Below the pieces are notes generated by a model. It saw nothing but the letters and a program-made list of their open reading frames with translations, did no database searches and was not told the DNA's origin. Shown here one piece after another: positions 26,149-34,683 of a DNA stretch of 64,000 nt; the stretch's first letter is position 1, and the number at the start of each line of letters is the position of its first letter. This DNA comes from Actinomycetota bacterium (lineage in GTDB: Bacteria; Actinomycetota; Actinomycetes; Propionibacteriales; Propionibacteriaceae). A program made the translations under genes and the position numbers. The stretch covers positions 62,001-126,000 of the forward strand of contig JAIUOS010000004.1 in assembly GCA_020161755.1 (NCBI GenBank), in the 5' to 3' direction.

Positions 26149-27249
26149 GTGCTCACTCCCAGACCTCGCCGCCAGGGCGACCCCGGCTCCCGCGTCGCGC
26201 CGGGGCTCGTCACCGCCGCCGACTGGGCCTGGCGCGTACTCGTGATCGCTGCCGTGGTGGCCCTGCTCTGGTGGCTGCTCACCTACTTCTCCGCGGTCTC
26301 CGTGCCGCTCGCGGTCGCCGTCCTGCTGACCGCCCTGCTGACGCCGCTGAACCGGCTGCTCGCGCGGGCGAAACTGCCGCCGCTGCTGGCGGCGGCCTGC
26401 TGCCTGCTGGCCATGGCCCTGATCGTGGGCGGGGTGTTCACCACGGTCGGCGTCCAGATCGCGCGGGAGTGGCCGCAGTTGTGGGAGCAGACGTCGCAGG
26501 GAATCACGGTGCTCACCGACTGGCTGGCCACCGGACCGCTGCACATCGACGCGATCCAGCTCAACACCTACCTCGACCAGTTCACCGAGTGGTTGAGCAA
26601 CTCCCGCGAGGAGCTCGCGACCGCCGTCGCCCACGCCGGTGTCGGGGTGGGTCACTTCCTGGCCGGGCTGGCGATCGCGCTGATCGCCGCATTCTTCTTC
26701 CTCGCCTCCGGTCGCCAGATCTGGGGTGCGATCACCCGCCTGGTGCCGTCCCACTACCAGGTGGCCACCGCTCGCGCGTCCGAGCGTGGCTGGCTCTCCC
26801 TGGTCGCCTACATGCGCGCGCAGGTGCTGGTCGCGCTGGTGGACGCCCTCGGCATCCTGATCGGTGCGCTGGCGCTGCAGCTGCCGGTGCCTTTCGCGCT
26901 GTTCGCCCTCACGTTCATCACCGCGTTCGTCCCGGTCGTGGGCGCGGTGCTGGCCGGGACGGTGGCCTGCGCGCTGGCGCTGGTCACCCACGGGCCGGTG
27001 AGCGCGCTGATCATGCTCGGCGTCACGATCCTGGTGATGGAGGCCGAGGGGCACTTCCTGCAGCCGATCCTGCTCGGGCGTGCAGTGTCGCTGCACCCGC
27101 TGGCCGTGCTGATCGGGCTGGTGATCGGCTCGACCATCGCGGGCATCGTCGGTGCTCTGCTGGTGATCCCGGTGCTCGCGTTCGGAGTGGCGTTCATCCG
27201 TGGACTCGATCCGGACCGCTTCGATGTGGTCACAGCTTTGCCAGAATAG
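26149..27249 (+). CDS. AI-2E family transporter
   Basis: A 366-residue membrane protein of the AI-2E/PerM family: two N-terminal membrane segments, a soluble middle (DWLATGPLHIDAIQLNTY), and a C-terminal block of segments with FITAFVPVVGAVLAG and EAEGHFLQPILLGRAVSLHP, the family signature. The GTG start is preceded by TACAGT ending 6 bases upstream and no ribosome site, so the message may be leaderless. The upstream flank borders the IS630 element. Family members export autoinducer-2 or act as Na+/H+ antiporters; the role here is unknown. Confidence 0.87.
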   Translation: MLTPRPRRQGDPGSRVAPGLVTAADWAWRVLVIAAVVALLWWLLTYFSAVSVPLAVAVLLTALLTPLNRLLARAKLPPLLAAACCLLAMALIVGGVFTTVGVQIAREWPQLWEQTSQGITVLTDWLATGPLHIDAIQLNTYLDQFTEWLSNSREELATAVAHAGVGVGHFLAGLAIALIAAFFFLASGRQIWGAITRLVPSHYQVATARASERGWLSLVAYMRAQVLVALVDALGILIGALALQLPVPFALFALTFITAFVPVVGAVLAGTVACALALVTHGPVSALIMLGVTILVMEAEGHFLQPILLGRAVSLHPLAVLIGLVIGSTIAGIVGALLVIPVLAFGVAFIRGLDPDRFDVVTALPE

Positions 27250-27258
27250 AAAGGTGAG

Positions 27259-27275
27259 CTTTCCTTTATGGAAAG
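27259..27275. promoter_or_regulatory. Candidate operator of the DUF2089 gene pair
   Basis: CTTTCC-TTTAT-GGAAAG is a perfect inverted repeat with 6-base arms in the 44-base gap before the next gene. TACGCT at 27,282-27,287 is a -10-like hexamer 6 bases before that start, placing the palindrome across the expected -35 region. The likely ligand is the DUF2089 helix-turn-helix protein encoded in the same operon (inference). Confidence 0.5.
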
Positions 27276-27293
27276 TCGCGCTACGCTCAAGGT

Positions 27294-28172
27294 ATGAGCA
27301 CTCCTGATCTCGGTCCCATCCTCGAAGACCTGGCCGCAGGCCGCATCGACGCGTCCGAAGCCGCGCGCCGCATCGACGCCCTGAAGGCGCCGGAGCCCAG
27401 GCCGGCCGAGCCCACCAACGAGGAGCTCGGCGAGGAGCCCTCCCGCCGCCAGTACTCGCCGTACGCCCGCGAGGTGTTCGGCCAGCCGGACGCCGAGGAG
27501 TCCGAGCCGCCGTCCAGCCGCCGTCGGCCCACCGGCAGCAAGGGCGTCGACCGGATCACCGTCCGCGCCGTCGGGCGCCGCGTCCGCATCGTCGGTGACA
27601 GCTCGGTCGCGACCGCGTCCGCCGAGGGCCCGCACGTGCTCCGCCGCAACGGCTCGGTGCTGGAGGTCGCCAGCGACGGCGAGATCGGCCCCACCCTCGA
27701 CGGGTTCAGCATCCTGCGCCCGCCCCGCAGCTTCGACGACATCCGTGCGATGGGGCTGGGCAAGGAACTCCACCTGCGGGTCAACCCGGCGATCATCGTG
27801 GACGTCGAGGTCACCGCCGGCCAGCTGACCACCACCGACCTGCCCTACCTGGGCAAGGTGCGGGTGACCGCCGGCAGCGCCGAGATGGCCGGGGTGTCCG
27901 AGGTCAACGACGTGCTGGTGCAGGCCGGGTCGGCCACCGTGAAGGGCACGATCACCACCGGACGCTCCCGGGTGCGGGTCGAGTCCGGCCAGCTGACCGT
28001 CGAGCTGGGGGACGAGTCCAACGTCACCGTGCACGGCGAGGCGCAGCTGGGCCGGGTGAGCTGGACGGGCGCGCACACCGGCCAGGTCGACGAGGTCGTG
28101 ATGGGCAACGGCTCGGCCCGCCTCGACGTCGGCGTGGTGATGGGCTGGGCGAACATCAAGGCGGGGAAGTGA
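27294..28172 (+). CDS. DUF4097-like beta-repeat protein of unknown function
   Basis: A 292-residue protein. Residues 1-30 (LGPILEDLAAGRIDASEAARRIDAL) form a short helical head seen on DUF2089-linked proteins; residues 30-85 are disordered and acidic; residues 85-292 are repeated short beta strands (VRAVGRRVRIVGDSSVATAS, VEVTAGQLTTTDLPYLGKV, VRVESGQLTVELGDESNVTV) like the adhesin-like DUF4097 beta-helix. No signal peptide is seen. The stop overlaps the next start (GTGA). The gene appears leaderless. Function is unknown; linkage suggests an envelope-stress role. Confidence 0.65.
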   Translation: MSTPDLGPILEDLAAGRIDASEAARRIDALKAPEPRPAEPTNEELGEEPSRRQYSPYAREVFGQPDAEESEPPSSRRRPTGSKGVDRITVRAVGRRVRIVGDSSVATASAEGPHVLRRNGSVLEVASDGEIGPTLDGFSILRPPRSFDDIRAMGLGKELHLRVNPAIIVDVEVTAGQLTTTDLPYLGKVRVTAGSAEMAGVSEVNDVLVQAGSATVKGTITTGRSRVRVESGQLTVELGDESNVTVHGEAQLGRVSWTGAHTGQVDEVVMGNGSARLDVGVVMGWANIKAGK

Positions 28173-28543
28173 GCTACCGGGCGCCGTCCGACTGCCCGGT
28201 GTGTGGCGGCGAACTGGTCACCACCCGGCTGGGCTGCCGCAGCTGCGGCTCCGAGCTGGCCGGTGAGTTCGGGCACTGCGACTTCTGCGCGCTGGACGAG
28301 CGCGACACCGAACTGCTGCGGGTCTTCCTCGCGTCCCGGGGCAACCTGCGCGAGGTCGAGAAGCACCTCGGGGTGTCGTACCCGACCGCGCGCGCCCGCT
28401 TCACCGCCCTGCTGCTGAAGCTGGGCCTCGCCGGGGACACCGAGCCGACGGCGGCGATGACCCGCGACCAGGTGCTCAGCGAGGTGGCCTCCGGCGCGCT
28501 CTCGCCCGCCGAGGCCGCCGAGCTCCTCGCCGGCCTGCCCTGA
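28169..28543 (+). CDS. DUF2089 zinc-ribbon/helix-turn-helix regulator
   Basis: A 124-residue protein. CPVCGGELVTTRLGCRSC and a later FGHCDFCAL form an N-terminal zinc-ribbon-like region; residues about 45-85 (LLRVFLASRGNLREVEKHLGVSYPTARARF) are a helix-turn-helix, the DUF2089 pattern. The C-terminal ASGALSPAEAAELLAGL resembles the head of the preceding protein (AAGRIDASEAARRIDAL), which may let the two interact. It starts at a GTG overlapping the preceding stop. It probably regulates its own operon. Confidence 0.82.
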   Translation: MSYRAPSDCPVCGGELVTTRLGCRSCGSELAGEFGHCDFCALDERDTELLRVFLASRGNLREVEKHLGVSYPTARARFTALLLKLGLAGDTEPTAAMTRDQVLSEVASGALSPAEAAELLAGLP

Positions 28544-28866
28544 CCGGATTGGGGACGGTTCCTAACTCGGTCCGGGACCGAGTTAGGAACCGTCCCCAAT
28601 CCGCGCGGCTGGCGCGATGTGGCCGCTCTTGCGGTCCCCGATGTCCCACGCGTCACGCCAGGGCCCGCGGGCGGCTGGATGGCGACACCCGTCCGAGCCG
28701 GACGTCGTGCACCCGCAGGCTGGTGGGGCACGGCGGTCTCACCAGAACCGTGACGCCATCCGTCCGCCGAACCCGCCGGCTGGGGCCTCCGGGACAGCTG
28801 GGACGCGGATCGTGGCCGGATCCCGACAGGGGCCAGCGGCGGCTGGGAGCGGACTCGCTCGGGCCG
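28544..28866. other. 323-base convergent gap containing a long hairpin
   Basis: Apart from the palindrome at 28,546-28,602 the stretch has no frame with codon bias, start site or domain that would support a gene. It separates the convergent DUF2089 and greA genes, so only termination signals are expected. Confidence 0.5.
28546..28602. repeat. Family A palindromic repeat, 28-bp arms
   Basis: Two perfect 28-base arms flank a single central G. The arm contains GGATTGGGGACGGTTCC and CTAACTCGGTCC. It begins 2 bases after the DUF2089 stop between convergent genes and could act as a bidirectional terminator. The same arm recurs as a tandem array at 38,642-38,766 and a degenerate piece lies at 34,674-34,690, so it is a dispersed repeat family. 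Confidence 0.9.
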
Positions 28867-29367
28867 TCAGGAGGTGAAGGGGGTCACCTCGACGATCGTG
28901 ACCTCGATCGGCTTGCCGGTCGGGGCGGTGTAGGTGACGGTGTCGCCCACCTTGTGGCCGAGGATGGCCGCGCCCAGCGGCGACTGCGGGGAGAACACCT
29001 CGACGTCCACCGAGTTGTCCAGGCCCACCAGCTCGCGGGAGCCGAGCAGGAACGTGTCGGTGTCGTCCGCGTCGTCGTCGTAGTAGATCGTGACCGAGAC
29101 GCCGGGGACGACCTCGTCGGAGCCGGCCGGGGCCTCGCCCACCTCGGCGTTCTCGAGCATCGCGGTGAGCTGGCGGATCCTGGCCTCCTGGTGTCCCTGC
29201 TCCTCGCGCGCGGCGTGGTAGCCGCCGTTCTCGCTGAGGTCGCCCTCCTCGCGGGCCTGGGCGATCTTGGCAGAGACCTTCTGCCGCCCCTCCGTCTTGA
29301 GGTACGCGAGTTCGGAGGTCAGGCGGTCGAAGGCCTCCTGGGTGAGCCAAGTGGTCTGGTCAGTCAT
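28867..29367 (-). CDS. greA: Transcription elongation factor GreA
   Basis: A 166-residue GreA. The N-terminal coiled coil carries the acidic tip EEGDLSENGGYHAAREEQ that enters the RNA polymerase secondary channel and stimulates cleavage of backtracked RNA; the C-terminal FKBP-like domain includes FSPQSPLGAAILGHKVGD. An acidic insertion, YYDDDADDTDT, sits in the C-terminal domain as in mycobacterial GreA. TAGCCT ends 7 bases before the ATG with no ribosome site, suggesting a leaderless message. It heads the conserved mycothiol-region synteny. Confidence 0.95.
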   Translation of the reverse strand: MTDQTTWLTQEAFDRLTSELAYLKTEGRQKVSAKIAQAREEGDLSENGGYHAAREEQGHQEARIRQLTAMLENAEVGEAPAGSDEVVPGVSVTIYYDDDADDTDTFLLGSRELVGLDNSVDVEVFSPQSPLGAAILGHKVGDTVTYTAPTGKPIEVTIVEVTPFTS

Positions 29368-29400
29368 GCGTTGCAGGCTACATGCCGCGCGGCCGGTCGA

Positions 29401-29790
29401 TCAGGCGGTGTGGCACGAGTCGATCACCGCGGTCGTGGCGCGCAGGTACGTGCGCACCCCGACCTGGAGCTGGGTGAGTCGCTCGCCGCCGGGCGGGACG
29501 GCCACGGTCACCTCACCGACCCGGTCGTGGCTCACCGCCTGCACGTAGAGCTGGCACTCCGCGCCCCGGGTGGTGTCCGGACGGTCGATCGTCACGGTCA
29601 CGTCGATCAGCGTGTCGGAGCGGACGGTGAACGCGTCCACCCGCGCCGTGACCACGTTCAGCGCGCCGTGGCCACCGGCCCACACCAGCCAGACGACACC
29701 GGAGACGGCCAGCACGACCGCCAGCGGGATCCACCAACGGGAGCGGCGCACGGGCGGGTAGCGGCGGGCCAGCCGTTCCTGAGCGGTCAC
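29401..29790 (-). CDS. DUF4307 membrane protein
   Basis: A 129-residue protein: basic cytoplasmic head (ERLARRYPPVRRSRW), one membrane segment at about 18-38 (WWIPLAVVLAVSGVVWLVW), and an extracytoplasmic beta-rich domain with two cysteines (AECQLYV and DSCHTA). This matches DUF4307, encoded beside mca in mycobacteria and relatives. The likely start is GTG with GGAGGG upstream. It lies 33 bases downstream of the greA ATG region on the same strand. No function is known. Confidence 0.82.
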   Translation of the reverse strand: MTAQERLARRYPPVRRSRWWIPLAVVLAVSGVVWLVWAGGHGALNVVTARVDAFTVRSDTLIDVTVTIDRPDTTRGAECQLYVQAVSHDRVGEVTVAVPPGGERLTQLQVGVRTYLRATTAVIDSCHTA

Positions 29791-29849
29791 CGGCGTCCAT
29801 CCCTCCGTCCGGTTTTGGGGTCCTTGGTATCCGTGCCCAGAATATGGGC

Positions 29850-30737
29850 ATGAGCCTGCGGCTGCTTCACGTTCACGCCCACCCCGATGATGAGTCGAGC
29901 AAGGGTGCGGCGACCACTGCCTATTACGTGGCGCAGGGCGTCGACGTCCGGGTGGCCACGTGCACCGGCGGCGAGCGGGGCTCGATCCTCAACCCGAAGA
30001 TGGACACGCCCGAGAACTGGGCGAACCTGCCCGAGCTCCGCCACGCCGAGATGGCGAAGGCCGCCGAGATCCTCGGGATCCAGCAGGTGTGGCTGGGGTT
30101 CGTCGACTCCGGCATGCCGGACGACCCCGAGGACCTGCCCGAGGACGCCTTCGCGCGCATCCCCGCCGAGGTCGCGGCCGGGCCCCTGGTGAAGGTGATC
30201 CGCGAGTTCCGTCCGCACGTCCTCACCACGTACGACGAGAACGGCGGCTACCCGCACCCCGACCACATCCAGTGCCACAACGTGTCGATGGCCGCGGTGG
30301 CCGCTGCGGCCGACCCGCAGGCGTGGCCCGAGCACGGCGAGGCCTGGCAGGTGCCCAAGGTGTACTACGACATGTCGCTGCACCGCGGACGCTACGCCGC
30401 GCTCGACGCCCGCATGCACGAGGCCGGCCTGGGCACCCCGTACGCCGAGTGGCTGGCCGAGTGGGGCGAGGACCCCGGACGGCTGTCGCGACTGACCACC
30501 TTCGTCCCGTGCGCGGACTACTTCGAGGTGCGCAACGCCGCCCTGCTCGCCCACGCCACCCAGATCGACCCGGACGGACGCTGGTTCGCCGTGCCGCTGG
30601 AGATCCAGCGCGCGGGCTGGCCCACCGAGGACTACCAGCTGGTGCGTTCGACCGTGCCGGTGACCCTTCCCGAGGACGACCTCTTCGCGGGGCTGCGGGA
30701 CGCGGATAACCTGAAGCCATGGAGTTACTCGATCTGA
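29850..30737 (+). CDS. mca: Mycothiol S-conjugate amidase
   Basis: A 295-residue PIG-L-fold zinc amidase that cleaves mycothiol S-conjugates to a mercapturic acid and GlcN-inositol, detoxifying electrophiles. HVHAHPDDESSKGAAT near residue 7 and YPHPDHIQCHN near residue 140 supply the zinc ligands, and CTGGERGSILNPKMD is characteristic of Mca over MshB. ATG at 29,844 is an equally placed alternative start. Its presence shows that the organism makes mycothiol. The 3' end overlaps the start of the next small gene by 19 bases. Confidence 0.93.
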   Translation: MSLRLLHVHAHPDDESSKGAATTAYYVAQGVDVRVATCTGGERGSILNPKMDTPENWANLPELRHAEMAKAAEILGIQQVWLGFVDSGMPDDPEDLPEDAFARIPAEVAAGPLVKVIREFRPHVLTTYDENGGYPHPDHIQCHNVSMAAVAAAADPQAWPEHGEAWQVPKVYYDMSLHRGRYAALDARMHEAGLGTPYAEWLAEWGEDPGRLSRLTTFVPCADYFEVRNAALLAHATQIDPDGRWFAVPLEIQRAGWPTEDYQLVRSTVPVTLPEDDLFAGLRDADNLKPWSYSI

Positions 30738-30889
30738 TGGTGGCGACGCCGTCGTGGCTGCCCCTGGCCATGGCGATCGTGCTGCTCGTGCTGCTGGGTT
30801 TCCTGTACTGGAGCATGCGCCGCAACATCCGCCGGATCGACTTCGACGAGGAGCCGCGCGCCGAGTCGCCGCGCTCGCCGGAGGAGTAG
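30719..30889 (+). CDS. Small single-pass membrane protein linked to mca
   Basis: A 56-residue frame: MELLDLMVATPSWLPLAMA leads into IVLLVLLGFLYWSMRRNIRR, one membrane segment with a positive stop-transfer, then an acidic tail ending SPEE. It overlaps the mca 3' end by 19 bases in another frame and occupies the place of the small membrane gene that follows mca in other actinobacteria (Rv1083 position in Mycobacterium tuberculosis). Hydrophobicity, charge pattern and synteny support it; function is unknown. Confidence 0.75.
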   Translation: MELLDLMVATPSWLPLAMAIVLLVLLGFLYWSMRRNIRRIDFDEEPRAESPRSPEE

Positions 30890-30974
30890 CCCGCCAACGC
30901 CGCGGTCGGCGCATCCGTCCGCGAGGCCGCCCGGGCGGGTTCGGACGCTCCCGGCCCGCCTATGATCGGGCGTT

Positions 30975-32990
30975 GTGAATCGCCTTGCCGACGCCACCTC
31001 GCCGTACCTGCGGATGCATGCCGACAACCCCATCGACTGGCGGGAGTGGGGGCCCGACGCGCTGGCCGAGGCGCAGGACTCCGGGCGTCCGATCCTGCTG
31101 TCGATCGGGTACGCGGCGTGCCACTGGTGCCACGTGATGGCGCACGAGTCGTTCTCCGACCCGGCCGTGGCGGCGATCGTGAACGCGAACTTCGTGGCGA
31201 TCAAGGTCGACCGCGAGGAGCGTCCCGACCTCGACGCGATCTACATGAAGGCGACGCAGGCGCTCACCGGCTCGGGCGGGTGGCCGATGACGGTCTTCGC
31301 CACGCCGGACGGGCGTCCGTTCTTCGCCGGGACGTACTACCCGCCCGAGCGCACCGGCGGGATGCCGTCCTTCACGGAGGTGCTCGAGGCGATCGACACC
31401 GCCTGGCGGCAGCGCCGCGACGAGGCGGACGCGAGCGCGAACGCCATCGCCGCGCACCTCGCCGACTCGTTCGGCCCGCTGGCCACGACGGGGGAGCGCC
31501 TCGACGTGTGGGGCGTGCTCGACCGGGTCAGCGCCGAGTTCGACCCGATCCACGGCGGCTTCGGCACCGCTCCGAAGTTCCCTGCGCCGCTGCTGGTGGA
31601 CGCCCTGCTGGTGAAGGGTGAGCCGGGCTCGCTCGACGTCGCCCAGCGGACGCTGGACGCGATGGCGCGCGGCGGCATCCACGACCAGATCGGCGGCGGC
31701 TTCGCCCGCTACAGCGTGGACGCGGCCTGGGTGGTGCCGCACTTCGAGAAGATGCTGTACGACAACGCGCTGCTGCTCGGCGCCTACACCCGCGGCTGGC
31801 GACGCGTGCCCGACCACGACCCGGTGCTGCGCGCCCAGTTCGAGCGGGTGGTGCGGGGCATCGTCGGCTGGCTCGCACGCGACCTGCTGCTGCCGTCCGG
31901 CGGGTTCGCGTCCTCGCTGGACGCGGACAGCCTGGACGCGCACGGACGCCAGCACGAGGGCATCTACTACTGCTGGACGCCCGAGCTGCTCACCGACGCG
32001 CTCGGCCCCGAGGACGGGGCGTGGGCGGCGGAGGTGTTCCACGTCACCACCACCGGCACGTTCGAGCACGGCCTGTCGACGCTCCAACTGCGGGGCAACC
32101 CGGACGCCGCGCGGCTCGCGTCCGTCAGTGAGCGGCTGCTCGCCGAGCGGGCCGAGCGGTTCGCGCCGGCCCGGGACGACAAGGTGATCGCCGCCTGGAA
32201 CGGGTGGGTGATCGACGCGCTGGTGTGGGCGGCGGAGGTGTTCGGCGAGCCGGGCTGGCTCGAGCTCGCCCGGGGCGCCGCGGAGTGCCTGTGGCGCGAC
32301 CACTGGGACTGCCGGCTGCACCGGTCCTCGCTGGCGGGGGTGGCCGCGCCGGTCACCGGGTTCGCCGAGGACTACGGGGCGGTCGCGCTCGGCTTCGCGC
32401 GGCTGGCGGGGGCGCTCGGCGACGCGGAGTGGCTGCGGCGGGCCGAGACCCTGCTCGAGCAGGCGCTGGAGCTGTTCGCGGCCGACGACGGCGGCTTCTA
32501 CGACGCCGCCGCGGACGCCGAGGAGCTGTTCGCCCGTCCGCGGGACACCAGCGACAACCCAACCCCGTCGGGCACCAGTGCGCTGGTGGCTGCGCTCCGC
32601 CTGGTGGCGCTGCTGGCCGACCGTCCGGACCTCGCGTCCTGGGCGGACGCGGCCGCGCTCACGCTGCGGGGCCTGCTGGAGCAGGCGCCGCGGTTCGCCG
32701 GGTCGGCGCTGGTGGACGCGCTGGTCGCCGACGAGGCGCGGACGGGGCTGCGTCCGGCGGTGGCGGTGGTGGTGGCGTCCGACCCGCTCGGGGAGCTGTC
32801 CCGCGCGACGTGGCGGATGGCCCCGATCGGCACCGCGGTGGTCACCGGCCCCGCCGGGACGTCCGGCTTCGCGCACCACTTCGAGGACCGCACCCGGCCC
32901 GACGCGTACATCTGCCGGGGCACCACGTGCTTCGCGCCCACGTCCGACCTCACGGAGCTGCGCACCGCCCTCTGGAGCCGCGCGAACTGA
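30975..32990 (+). CDS. Thioredoxin-domain protein (DUF255/YyaL family)
   Basis: A 671-residue protein. The N-terminal thioredoxin-like domain (about 1-150) contains [13 protein letters not shown] and [18 protein letters not shown], in which CxxC-like CHWC is the redox motif; the rest is an (alpha/alpha) barrel resembling N-acylglucosamine epimerases ([37 protein letters not shown]). It starts at GTG, with TATGAT ending 8 bases upstream and no ribosome site. The family is universally conserved but uncharacterised; here it stands in the mca block. Confidence 0.9.
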   Translation: MNRLADATSPYLRMHADNPIDWREWGPDALAEAQDSGRPILLSIGYAACHWCHVMAHESFSDPAVAAIVNANFVAIKVDREERPDLDAIYMKATQALTGSGGWPMTVFATPDGRPFFAGTYYPPERTGGMPSFTEVLEAIDTAWRQRRDEADASANAIAAHLADSFGPLATTGERLDVWGVLDRVSAEFDPIHGGFGTAPKFPAPLLVDALLVKGEPGSLDVAQRTLDAMARGGIHDQIGGGFARYSVDAAWVVPHFEKMLYDNALLLGAYTRGWRRVPDHDPVLRAQFERVVRGIVGWLARDLLLPSGGFASSLDADSLDAHGRQHEGIYYCWTPELLTDALGPEDGAWAAEVFHVTTTGTFEHGLSTLQLRGNPDAARLASVSERLLAERAERFAPARDDKVIAAWNGWVIDALVWAAEVFGEPGWLELARGAAECLWRDHWDCRLHRSSLAGVAAPVTGFAEDYGAVALGFARLAGALGDAEWLRRAETLLEQALELFAADDGGFYDAAADAEELFARPRDTSDNPTPSGTSALVAALRLVALLADRPDLASWADAAALTLRGLLEQAPRFAGSALVDALVADEARTGLRPAVAVVVASDPLGELSRATWRMAPIGTAVVTGPAGTSGFAHHFEDRTRPDAYICRGTTCFAPTSDLTELRTALWSRAN

Positions 32991-32992
32991 CC

Positions 32993-33073
32993 GTGGACCG
33001 AAAGGGGACAGTCCCCTTTCGGTCCACGCGCCGCGAGGACACAAACCTGGCGGGAAAGGGACAGTCCCCTTTC
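32993..33073. repeat. Family B palindromic repeats (two)
   Basis: The first copy, 32,993-33,027, has perfect 17-base arms around a central A with the core AAAGGGGACAGTCCCCTTT. The second, about 33,052-33,073, keeps the core but with one base missing in an arm. They fill the gap between convergent genes and could terminate both. Three more copies are at 46,957-47,079. Confidence 0.9.
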
Positions 33074-33081
33074 CTTTCAGA

Positions 33082-33747
33082 TCAGGCGAAGAGCGCCACC
33101 GCGATGGCCGCGAAGTGGCAGGCCGCAGCGGCCAGGGTGCAGGCGTGGAAGACCTCGTGGAACCCGAACCAGGTGGGGGAGGGGTTCGGCCACTTGCGGC
33201 CGTAGATCAGTGCGCCGACGGTGTAGAAGAGCCCGCCCAGGCCGATCAGGATCACCACGGCGGGGTTGGACGCCCAGAAGGCGGGCAGCCACGCGACGCC
33301 GGCCCAGCCCATGCCGAGGTAGCAGGCCACGTCCAGCCAGCGAGGTGCGCTGTGCCAGAAGACCCGGATCACCAGGCCGACGACGCCGACCGTCCAGATC
33401 AGGATGAGCAGCGTGGTGGCCTCGCCCGGGGGCAGCAGCGTGAGCGCGAGCGGGGTGTAGGTGGCCGCGATGAACACGAAGATGTTGGCGTGGTCCCAGC
33501 GGCGGAGGGCGGCCTTCGTCGCCGGCGACCAGTCGCCGAGGTGGTAGGCGGCGCTGGTGCCGAACAGGAGCAGGGCCCCGCCCAGCCACACCGCGCTGCC
33601 GACCTTTCCCGCAAGGCTGGGGGCGAGGATCACGAGAAGGACGCCGCCGACCACGACCAGGGGGGTCATCCCCAAGTGCAGCCAGCCGCGCAGGTGCGGT
33701 TTGCCCGGGATCGCCGGGACGCCTCGCACGTCTGCGTCGGTGACCAA
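33082..33747 (-). CDS. Hemolysin III family membrane protein
   Basis: About 221 residues with seven hydrophobic segments. The family motifs are visible: TSAAYHLGDWSP after the second segment, RRWDHANIFVFIAATYTPLAL, and the C-terminal FGFHEVFHACTLAAAACHF; the conserved histidines and aspartate coordinate zinc in this PAQR-like family. The start is uncertain: TTG at 33,747 has GGGAGG 4 bases upstream, while an in-frame TTG at 33,759 lies inside the repeat array. It occupies the same place between the DUF255 and Z-prenyl synthase genes as in mycobacteria. Confidence 0.85.
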   Translation of the reverse strand: MVTDADVRGVPAIPGKPHLRGWLHLGMTPLVVVGGVLLVILAPSLAGKVGSAVWLGGALLLFGTSAAYHLGDWSPATKAALRRWDHANIFVFIAATYTPLALTLLPPGEATTLLILIWTVGVVGLVIRVFWHSAPRWLDVACYLGMGWAGVAWLPAFWASNPAVVILIGLGGLFYTVGALIYGRKWPNPSPTWFGFHEVFHACTLAAAACHFAAIAVALFA

Positions 33748-33756
33748 CTCGCCTCC

Positions 33757-33792
33757 CAACCTACGGTTGAGTAACCTACGTTAGCGTAGGTT
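33757..33792. promoter_or_regulatory. Candidate operator: three AACCTACG sites
   Basis: AACCTACG occurs at 33,758-33,765 and 33,773-33,780, and inverted at 33,785-33,792. The last two form a perfect 8-4-8 palindrome around TTAG, and the first belongs to a 5-3-5 dyad (CAACC-TAC-GGTTG). The cluster lies immediately upstream of the hemolysin III gene in the gap shared with the prenyl synthase gene, typical for a TetR-like or similar dimeric repressor whose gene is not in the window. Confidence 0.6.
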
Positions 33793-33871
33793 CGTTGCTC
33801 GATCAAGCCGCCCGCCCGGACGCGGTGTTGCCGCGGCGCCCGGTCAGCCCGTCGGCGGTAGTGTTCACGCC

Positions 33872-34669
33872 ATGAAGCTGCGGGTTCGCGAGAGGCTGAA
33901 CCGGCTGCAACCCCTCGGGTTCCTGTACTCCGCGTACGAGACCCAACTGCTGGCCGAGCTCGACCGCTCGGCGCTGCCCAAGCACGTCGCGGTGCTCGCG
34001 GACGGCAACCGCCGCTGGGCACGCATGAACGCCGCCGACGAGTCGCTGGTGGTCGGCTACCAGGCCGGTGCGGACAAGCTCAAGGAGTTCGTCGACTGGT
34101 GCGCGCACCTGGGCATCGGCGTGGTCACCCTGTGGGTGCTGTCGACCGACAACCTCACCCGTTCCGAAGCGGACGAGGTGGCGCCGCTGCTCAAGGTGAT
34201 CCAGAGCATGGTCACCGACCTCGCGCAGTCCTACCGGGTGCAGGTCGTGGGCGACCTCAGCCTGCTGCCGGACGACATGGCCGGCGCGCTTCGGGACGCG
34301 GAGAAGGCGGCGGGCGGCCACGACGGCATCCACGTGAACGTCGCCATCGCCTATGGCGGACGCCGGGAGCTGCGGGACGCCGTCCGCTCTTTGCTGGCCA
34401 GCGAGGCCGCGAAGGGTACGAGCCTCGACCAGCTCGCCGGCACCCTCGAGATCGACCACATCTCCGAGCACCTCTACACCGCCGGCCAGCCCGACCCCGA
34501 CCTGATCATCCGCACGTCCGGGGAGCAGCGGCTCTCGGGCTTCCTGATCTGGCAGTCGGCGCACTCGGAGTTCTACTTCTGTGAGGCCCTGTGGCCCGAC
34601 TTCCGCAAGGTCGACTTCATCCGCGCCCTGCGTGCCTACGCCCAGCGCGAGCGCCGCTACGGCCGCTGA
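33872..34669 (+). CDS. Short-chain Z-isoprenyl diphosphate synthase (UppS family)
   Basis: A 265-residue cis-prenyltransferase. HVAVLADGNRRWAR carries the catalytic Asp of the DGNxRW motif, followed by WCAHLGIGVVTLWVLSTDN and the C-terminal PDPDLIIRTSGEQRLSGFLIWQ and EFYFCEALWPDF that bind the diphosphate and Mg2+. The synteny matches mycobacterial Rv1086, which makes Z,E-farnesyl diphosphate, so a short-chain product used to build decaprenyl or undecaprenyl phosphate is likely. TAGTGT ends 7 bases before the ATG, suggesting a leaderless start. Confidence 0.9.
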   Translation: MKLRVRERLNRLQPLGFLYSAYETQLLAELDRSALPKHVAVLADGNRRWARMNAADESLVVGYQAGADKLKEFVDWCAHLGIGVVTLWVLSTDNLTRSEADEVAPLLKVIQSMVTDLAQSYRVQVVGDLSLLPDDMAGALRDAEKAAGGHDGIHVNVAIAYGGRRELRDAVRSLLASEAAKGTSLDQLAGTLEIDHISEHLYTAGQPDPDLIIRTSGEQRLSGFLIWQSAHSEFYFCEALWPDFRKVDFIRALRAYAQRERRYGR

Positions 34670-34683
34670 AGAACCGTCCCCGG

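Noticed and set aside
28614-28866. Several long frames in the gap before greA
   Set aside because: They are by-products of high GC content opposite or beside the repeat; no start site, no domain, and convergent neighbours explain the gap.
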